Of a stretch of 19,131 bases of DNA, positions 14,746 through 19,131 are shown piece after piece; position 1 is the stretch's first letter; every line of letters starts with the position of its first letter. The stretch covers positions 1 through 19,131 of the forward strand of contig CAKSDR010000024.1 of the NCBI GenBank assembly GCA_934446095.1, read 5' to 3'. The translations under genes were made by a program, and so were the position numbers. The notes beneath the pieces are model-generated. The model saw only the letters and a list, made by a program, of their open reading frames with translations, had not been told where the DNA came from and searched no databases. The DNA comes from an uncultured Eubacteriales bacterium. Its GTDB lineage: Bacteria; Bacillota; Clostridia; Oscillospirales; CAG-382.

Positions 14746-16145
14746 ATTTTATCGCCCGTCCTTTTTATCTCCTCATACTTTCTAAGTGCGTCGTCAAATG
14801 TTCCGACATTGAAGAAAGCATTTTCCGGAATATCGTCCGCTTTACCGTCAATAATTGCTCCGAATCCTTTTATTGTTTCGGTTACAGGCACATAAACCCC
14901 CGCAATGCCGGTAAACTTCTGTGCAACATGAATCGGCTGCGACAAGAACTTTTGTATTTTTCTTGCTCTGCTTACTATAATCTTGTCATTATCGTCCAAT
15001 TCATCCATTCCCAGTATTGCAATTATATCCTGCAGTTCGCGATATTTCTGCAATATCTGCTGAACTTTCCTTGCAACTTCGTAATGTTCTTTGCCGACAA
15101 TATCTTCATGCAATATTCTCGAGGTGGATTCAAGCGGATCTACCGCCGGATAAATTCCCTGCTCCGAAATTTTTCTGCTTAATACAGTCGTTGCGTCAAG
15201 ATGAGTAAATGTTGTTGCCGGCGCGGGATCCGTCAAATCGTCCGCAGGTACATACACCGCCTGCACAGACGTTACCGAACCGTCTTTTGTGGAGGTAATT
15301 CTCTCCTGAAGTTCACCCATTTCCTGCGCAAGTGTAGGCTGATATCCCACGGCCGACGGCATTCTTCCGAGCAGCGATGACACTTCGCTTCCTGCCTGCA
15401 CAAATCTGAAAATATTGTCTATAAAAAGCAATACGTCCTTTTTCTCCGAGTCACGAAAATATTCAGCCATTGTAAGACCTGAAAGAGGCGTACGCATACG
15501 CACTCCGGGAGATTCGTTCATCTGTCCGAAAACAAGGGCTGTTTTGTCAATAATTCCGCTTTCCTGCATTTCTTTCAGAAGGTCATTGCCTTCTCTTGAA
15601 CGTTCCCCGACGCCCGCAAACACCGAATATCCGCCATGCTCTGTCGCAATATTATGGATAAGTTCCTGTATAAGAACAGTCTTTCCTACGCCGGCACCGC
15701 CGAACAACCCGATTTTCCCGCCTTTCGGATACGGTTCAAGCAAATCTATAACTTTAATGCCTGTTTCAAGTATTTCCGTTATCGGTTTTTGGTTTTCAAA
15801 CGATGGGGCTTTCCTGTGTATGCTCCAGCGATTTTTGCAGTTCACTTCCCCTTTTCCGTCTATAGGCTCTCCGAGAACATTGAAGACCCTTCCGAGCGTA
15901 CATTTTCCGACAGGAACACGAATCTCTCCGCAGCAAACCGCCGCCATTCCGCAGCAAAGCCCTTCTGCCGGCGTGAGCATAATACAGCGAACACAGTTAT
16001 TTCCTATATGTGAAGCAACCTCCATTACATAAGTTTTGCTGCCGTCAGCAACGCTTAGCACTTCTTTTATTCTCGGAAGATTGCCATCCGGGAAAACAAC
16101 ATCTGCAACACATCCGGAAACTTTTACAATCTTGCCTGCTGTCAT
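14742..16145 (-). CDS. atpD: ATP synthase F1 subunit beta, with cysteine-rich N-terminal domain
   Basis: A 467-residue catalytic beta subunit, full length. Walker A is GGAGVGKT (149-156), the catalytic Glu181 lies in GVGERSREGNDL, and VLLFIDNIFRF contains Walker B. GRMPSAVGYQPTL and YPAVDPLES are typical of beta. The DELSEED region reads GMDELDDND. The oddity is the N-terminal barrel: nine cysteines at 12, 51, 54, 64, 65, 71, 72, 82 and 103, including two CC pairs, and none in residues 104-467. All nucleotide-binding residues look intact, so it should be active in ATP synthesis or hydrolysis with AtpA and AtpG. The start overlaps the atpG stop by 4 nt (ATGA). Confidence 0.97.
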   Translation of the reverse strand: MTAGKIVKVSGCVADVVFPDGNLPRIKEVLSVADGSKTYVMEVASHIGNNCVRCIMLTPAEGLCCGMAAVCCGEIRVPVGKCTLGRVFNVLGEPIDGKGEVNCKNRWSIHRKAPSFENQKPITEILETGIKVIDLLEPYPKGGKIGLFGGAGVGKTVLIQELIHNIATEHGGYSVFAGVGERSREGNDLLKEMQESGIIDKTALVFGQMNESPGVRMRTPLSGLTMAEYFRDSEKKDVLLFIDNIFRFVQAGSEVSSLLGRMPSAVGYQPTLAQEMGELQERITSTKDGSVTSVQAVYVPADDLTDPAPATTFTHLDATTVLSRKISEQGIYPAVDPLESTSRILHEDIVGKEHYEVARKVQQILQKYRELQDIIAILGMDELDDNDKIIVSRARKIQKFLSQPIHVAQKFTGIAGVYVPVTETIKGFGAIIDGKADDIPENAFFNVGTFDDALRKYEEIKRTGDKI

Positions 16146-17053
16146 ACCTCATGTCCCTCCTCTGTGAAATTTTGATTTTGGTACTTTGCTCCCATCGATA
16201 CCTCTGTAATTTCCTGGGTAATTACATTCTGACGCATATGGTTATATTCAAGCACCATTTTTTTCATCATTTTCTCTGCATTTTTATTAGCATTATCCAT
16301 AGCATTCATTCTGCAGTTCTGCTCGCAGCAAAAACTGTCAATCAATGCGCTGAATATAAAACCTTCTACATATCCGGGTATTAAATTTTCAAGCACGTTT
16401 TCAATAGACGGCATGAATTCAAAAGGAGATTTTACTTTTTTTTCATCTTCCGGCGCTGCCGTAAACTGCGATTTATGGAATGGCAAAAGTCTTGTGGTAT
16501 TAACGCTCGTGCTGACTCCGTTTTTGTAGTCAGTATAGATAACATATATTTTTTTTATTCTGCCCGAGCAAAACTCATCTATCAGTATTGCCGAGATTTC
16601 CCTTGCGCGGCGAAAGGTCGGATTTTGGGCAGTATAAAGAAAACTTTTTTCAATAGATATCCCATGCGACAGAAAATATTGTCTGCCATATTCTCCGACA
16701 ACAAAAAGTTTTGAGTCGGCATGTTCCGAAAGCAGTCTTTCCGCTTCTCTTATAACATTCTGATTATATGCTCCGGCGAGCCCTTTGTCTGCAGTTATTA
16801 CAAGGTACGCATATGTTCCGTTTGAACTTTCTTCCGTGTTGTCAGGATAAAAATATCGGCTCTGTATATCGCTGACAGTCCTGAAAATACGCTTGATTTC
16901 TCCCCTTACGGCAGTAAAATACGGCAGCGTAAGTTCATATTCCCTTTTTGCTTTGCGCAGTTTTGCGGAAGATATTAAATACATAGCATTGGTTATTTTT
17001 TTTGTTTCTGCAATGCTGTTTATATGTTTTCTTATTTCTTTTGCGCTTGTCAT
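16142..17053 (-). CDS. atpG: ATP synthase F1 subunit gamma
   Basis: The frame is open from 17101, but that would reach 44 nt into atpA. I choose the ATG at 17053, 4 nt after the atpA stop, because it gives the usual gamma N-terminus MTSAKEIRKHINSI followed by ETKKITNAMYLISSAKLRKA. The product is 303 residues, close to the family length. The middle has VITADKGLAGAYNQNVI, and the C-terminal helix ends with MRQNVITQEITEVSMGA, as expected for the rotor shaft. In the conserved segment normally read as SEHAARM, this protein has CCEQNCRM, with three extra cysteines. The SD before 17053 is weak, so translation is probably coupled to atpA. Confidence 0.95.
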   Translation of the reverse strand: MTSAKEIRKHINSIAETKKITNAMYLISSAKLRKAKREYELTLPYFTAVRGEIKRIFRTVSDIQSRYFYPDNTEESSNGTYAYLVITADKGLAGAYNQNVIREAERLLSEHADSKLFVVGEYGRQYFLSHGISIEKSFLYTAQNPTFRRAREISAILIDEFCSGRIKKIYVIYTDYKNGVSTSVNTTRLLPFHKSQFTAAPEDEKKVKSPFEFMPSIENVLENLIPGYVEGFIFSALIDSFCCEQNCRMNAMDNANKNAEKMMKKMVLEYNHMRQNVITQEITEVSMGAKYQNQNFTEEGHEV

Positions 17054-17057
17054 ATTA

Positions 17058-18818
17058 TCACTTTTTCCATTCTCCGGATATATAATTATCCGCAGTTTCA
17101 ATAATAAAATTCTTATCTTCTTCCGACAATTCTTTCAAGGTTTCGATTTTATCGCAAATACTGTAATAATTTTCTCTGAAATATGAAAGTATACTGTTTT
17201 TAAATTCGTCCGCTTCTGAAAGCGGGATATTCTGCAACCGTTTATTAAGTCCTATCACAAGCAGTATTACCTGTTCATACAGTTTCAATGGACAGTTTTG
17301 TTTCTGACAAAGCATTTTCATAAGACTCTCGCCGTACAGCAACTGGTCTTTCGCAGTCTTGTCAAGGTCGCTTGCAAATTGGGTAAATACTTTCATTTCG
17401 CGATACTGAGCCAAATCAAGCCGCACAGAACCCGATGCTTTTTTCATGGCGTCAGTCTGAGCATCTTTTCCGATTCTTGATACTGACAATCCGACATTTA
17501 CCGCCGGTCTTTGTCCGGAGAAAAACAACTCTGTTTCAAGAAAAATCTGTCCGTCAGTTATTGAAATTATATTCGTCGGAATATATGCGCTGACATCCCC
17601 GTTCTGAGTTTCAACTATCGGAAGAGCCGTCATGCTTCCGCCGCCTTTTTCCAAACTTAAATGAGCCGACCTTTCAAGAAGTCTTGAATGAAGATAAAAT
17701 ATATCGCCGGGATAAGCTTCCCTTCCGGGGGCACGGCCCAAAAGCAAACTCAGCGTTCTGTAGGCAACCGCATGCTTTGACAAATCGTCATACACGATAA
17801 GAACATCTCTGCCCTTATCCATAAAATACTCTCCCATTGCGCTTCCGGCATTCGGAGCAATGCATTGCATCGGCGCCGACTCTCCGGCAGACGCATTTAC
17901 AATGATAGTATATTCCATGGCGCCGTGTTTTTTTAAAGTATCGGCAACAGATGCAACAGAACTTGATTTTTGTCCGATTGCAACGTAAATGCAAACCACG
18001 TTTTTACCTTTTTGGTTAATAATAGCGTCAACTGCAATTGCGGTTTTTCCTGTCTGACGGTCACCAATAATAAGTTCACGCTGACCTTTGCCTATCGGAA
18101 ACATTGAATCAATAGTCAAAATTCCCGTCTCCATAGGAGAATTTACACTTTCGCGGTCAATAATTCTCGGAGCGGGATTTTCAATTGACCGATATTCATC
18201 GGACGCTATATCTCCTTTTCCGTCAATCGGTTCTCCGAGAGCATTTACAATTCTTGAAAGAAACGCGTCTCCGACCGGAACACCCGCTGTTTTATACGTG
18301 CGAAAAACGGGGCTTCCCTGCATAATGTCCGAATCATCTCCGAATATTATGCAGCCGATTTCATCAGCGCTTAGGTTTTGCACCATTCCCTTTATTCCTG
18401 ATGAAAATATTAAAATTTCACCATATGCCGCATCAGTAAGTCCTGATACGTTCGCAATACCGTCGCCTATGGACTTTACAATTCCGGTTTCATAAGGAAC
18501 AACTTCCGGGTTGAAGTTTTCAACTGTTTCCCTGATAAGAGGAATTATATTTCCTTTTGAAGTTTCTTTGATTCTTTCAGAAATTTTTTCTTTAAGTTTT
18601 TCAACCCTGCCGGGCACAGTCCAGTCATACACATCGCAGCCGACCTTGAGTTTAAAACCGTTTTCTATATTTTCGTCTTTTTTCCATTCAAATTCTATAT
18701 TTTCTCCGTATTTTTCCCTCAGAAAATCACAGAATTTTTCTGTCTGATAAGGTTCCGGAGATATTTTTGAATATAATTCGGCAATAACTTTGCCGCTGTA
18801 TTTTTTTTCGGAACTCAT
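17058..18818 (-). CDS. atpA: ATP synthase F1 subunit alpha with delta-like N-terminal extension
   Basis: A 586-residue protein; alpha subunits are usually about 500-510. The alpha part starts near residue 87: VVPYETGIVKSIGDGIANVSGL, Walker A GDRQTGKT at 252-259 (169-176 in E. coli, as I recall), VIVNASAGESAPMQ, DVLIVYDDLSKHAVAYR, GRAPGREAYPGDIFYLHSRL, and SVSRIGKDAQTDAMKK. The first 85 or so residues look like the C-terminal end of the delta subunit (AtpH/OSCP): a helical segment SPEPYQTEKFCDFLREKYG, then IEFEWKKDENIENGFKLKVG and DVYDWTVPGRVEKLKEKI, matching the delta pattern of Asp-x-x-(I/L)-x-x-G-F, then V-x-D-x-S-x-x-G-R-L-x-x-L. Delta joins F1 to subunit b. The SD is GGGAG, and it lies inside leuC-derived sequence; the start overlaps the leuC fragment stop by 4 nt. 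Confidence 0.93.
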   Translation of the reverse strand: MSSEKKYSGKVIAELYSKISPEPYQTEKFCDFLREKYGENIEFEWKKDENIENGFKLKVGCDVYDWTVPGRVEKLKEKISERIKETSKGNIIPLIRETVENFNPEVVPYETGIVKSIGDGIANVSGLTDAAYGEILIFSSGIKGMVQNLSADEIGCIIFGDDSDIMQGSPVFRTYKTAGVPVGDAFLSRIVNALGEPIDGKGDIASDEYRSIENPAPRIIDRESVNSPMETGILTIDSMFPIGKGQRELIIGDRQTGKTAIAVDAIINQKGKNVVCIYVAIGQKSSSVASVADTLKKHGAMEYTIIVNASAGESAPMQCIAPNAGSAMGEYFMDKGRDVLIVYDDLSKHAVAYRTLSLLLGRAPGREAYPGDIFYLHSRLLERSAHLSLEKGGGSMTALPIVETQNGDVSAYIPTNIISITDGQIFLETELFFSGQRPAVNVGLSVSRIGKDAQTDAMKKASGSVRLDLAQYREMKVFTQFASDLDKTAKDQLLYGESLMKMLCQKQNCPLKLYEQVILLVIGLNKRLQNIPLSEADEFKNSILSYFRENYYSICDKIETLKELSEEDKNFIIETADNYISGEWKK

Positions 18819-18892
18819 TTTTTATCTCCCGGTTTTACAGAATCCACTCCGGCTGCTGCTGCAATGATTTTTTCAGCGATGGTCATTCCCAT
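18815..18892 (-). pseudogene. leuC: Truncated start of a LeuC-like (aconitase family large subunit) gene
   Basis: The frame from the ATG at 18892 has only 25 residues, MGMTIAEKIIAA and then AGVDSVKPGD-KK, before TGA at 18815-18817. The first 23 match the N-terminus of 3-isopropylmalate dehydratase large subunits of the MGMT type, which normally continue for about 400 more residues. It follows the LeuD-like gene with a one-base overlap (TAATG), and its own stop overlaps the atpA start (ATGA). Everything after codon 23 of leuC is missing and replaced by atpA. It may now act only as a short translated leader for atpA. The alternative is a chimeric assembly. Confidence 0.7.
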
Positions 18893-19131
18893 TATTTTTC
18901 CTCCTCCCGGTTCAGAGAAGCGATCAGGCCGCCCTGGTTCAGTATGTTCTGCATATATTCCGGCAGTTTCGTGCAGGAATACGTTTTCCCGTTGGCTTCA
19001 GCTGTTCCTTCTGACATATGAAGGATCATCGTATCGCCGGTCTTTACTTCATCAGGAAGGTCCTTACAGACGATAGCAGGAAGTCCGATATTGATGGCAT
19101 TCCGAAAAAAGATCCGGGCAAAGGATTTGGC
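18892..19131 (-). CDS. leuD: LeuD-like 3-isopropylmalate dehydratase small subunit (partial, runs off right edge)
   Basis: The last 79 residues of an aconitase-family small subunit, whose full length is usually about 160-165. SFARIFFRNAINIGLP is the conserved active-site strand and loop, and GLIASLNREEEK is the C-terminus. With LeuC it isomerises 2- to 3-isopropylmalate in leucine synthesis; related pairs act on homoaconitate or dimethylmalate, which I cannot exclude. GC is about 49% in this stretch, counted by eye over 231 bases, against about 33-40% in the neighbouring atp genes, and Arg is encoded by CGG here but mostly by AGA elsewhere. The small-before-large gene order is less common than leuC-leuD. 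Confidence 0.8.
   Translation of the reverse strand, partial: AKSFARIFFRNAINIGLPAIVCKDLPDEVKTGDTMILHMSEGTAEANGKTYSCTKLPEYMQNILNQGGLIASLNREEEK

Noticed and set aside
17054..17101. Upstream start of atpG inside atpA
   Set aside because: It adds residues not found in gamma subunits, while the ATG at 17053 gives the standard N-terminus right after the atpA stop.

Overview
The window looks like chromosomal DNA from an anaerobic, probably spore-forming Clostridia-type Firmicute. The grounds are AT-rich DNA (GC roughly 40% by eye), GGAGG-type ribosome binding sites, sigma-A-like promoters, a spoIIR-like sporulation gene, lipoprotein signal peptides and tightly coupled operons. Nothing marks it as phage or plasmid, and I saw no tRNA, rRNA, CRISPR array or transposase.

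Layout, left to right. (1) 1-3755, minus strand: one probable transcription unit with a promoter at 3727-3755, a 41-codon Phe/Tyr-rich leader ORF that overlaps an intrinsic terminator, an Lrp/AsnC regulator, a class I/II aminotransferase, ispE, and a spoIIR gene whose 3' part is replaced by part of a YdcF/DUF218 protein. (2) 3783-4016, minus: a 77-residue protein of unknown function with its own promoter. (3) 4112-10590, minus: a complete phosphate-starvation locus, pstS-pstC-pstA-pstB-phoU-phoP-phoR, with PhoP-box-like repeats at the pstS promoter, a second promoter in front of phoPR, and a strong terminator at the end. (4) 10657-10911, minus: a small lipoprotein. (5) 11089-14276, plus: a DacF-type D-Ala-D-Ala carboxypeptidase, glucose-6-phosphate isomerase, and a 135-residue P-loop protein of unknown function. 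(6) 14329-18818, minus: the F1 part of an ATP synthase (atpA-atpG-atpD-atpC), without the F0 genes. (7) 18815-19131, minus: the end of a leuD-like gene and the first 23 or so codons of a leuC-like gene, cut off exactly where atpA begins.

How the genes work together: PstSCAB imports phosphate, PhoU and PhoR sense the state of the transporter, and PhoP probably activates pstS through the repeats. The Lrp-type regulator and the aminotransferase are translationally coupled, so the regulator probably controls amino-acid metabolism. The F1 subunits are joined by ATGA overlaps or a 4-nt gap, as expected for fixed stoichiometry.

The features that deserve a second look are the two junctions near the window ends (spoIIR/YdcF and leuC/atpA), an ATP synthase alpha subunit carrying what looks like the C-terminal part of the delta subunit at its N-terminus, a beta subunit with nine cysteines confined to its first 103 residues, and the aromatic-rich leader ORF with an embedded terminator. 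Both junctions could be real rearrangements or assembly chimeras; the sequence alone does not decide.
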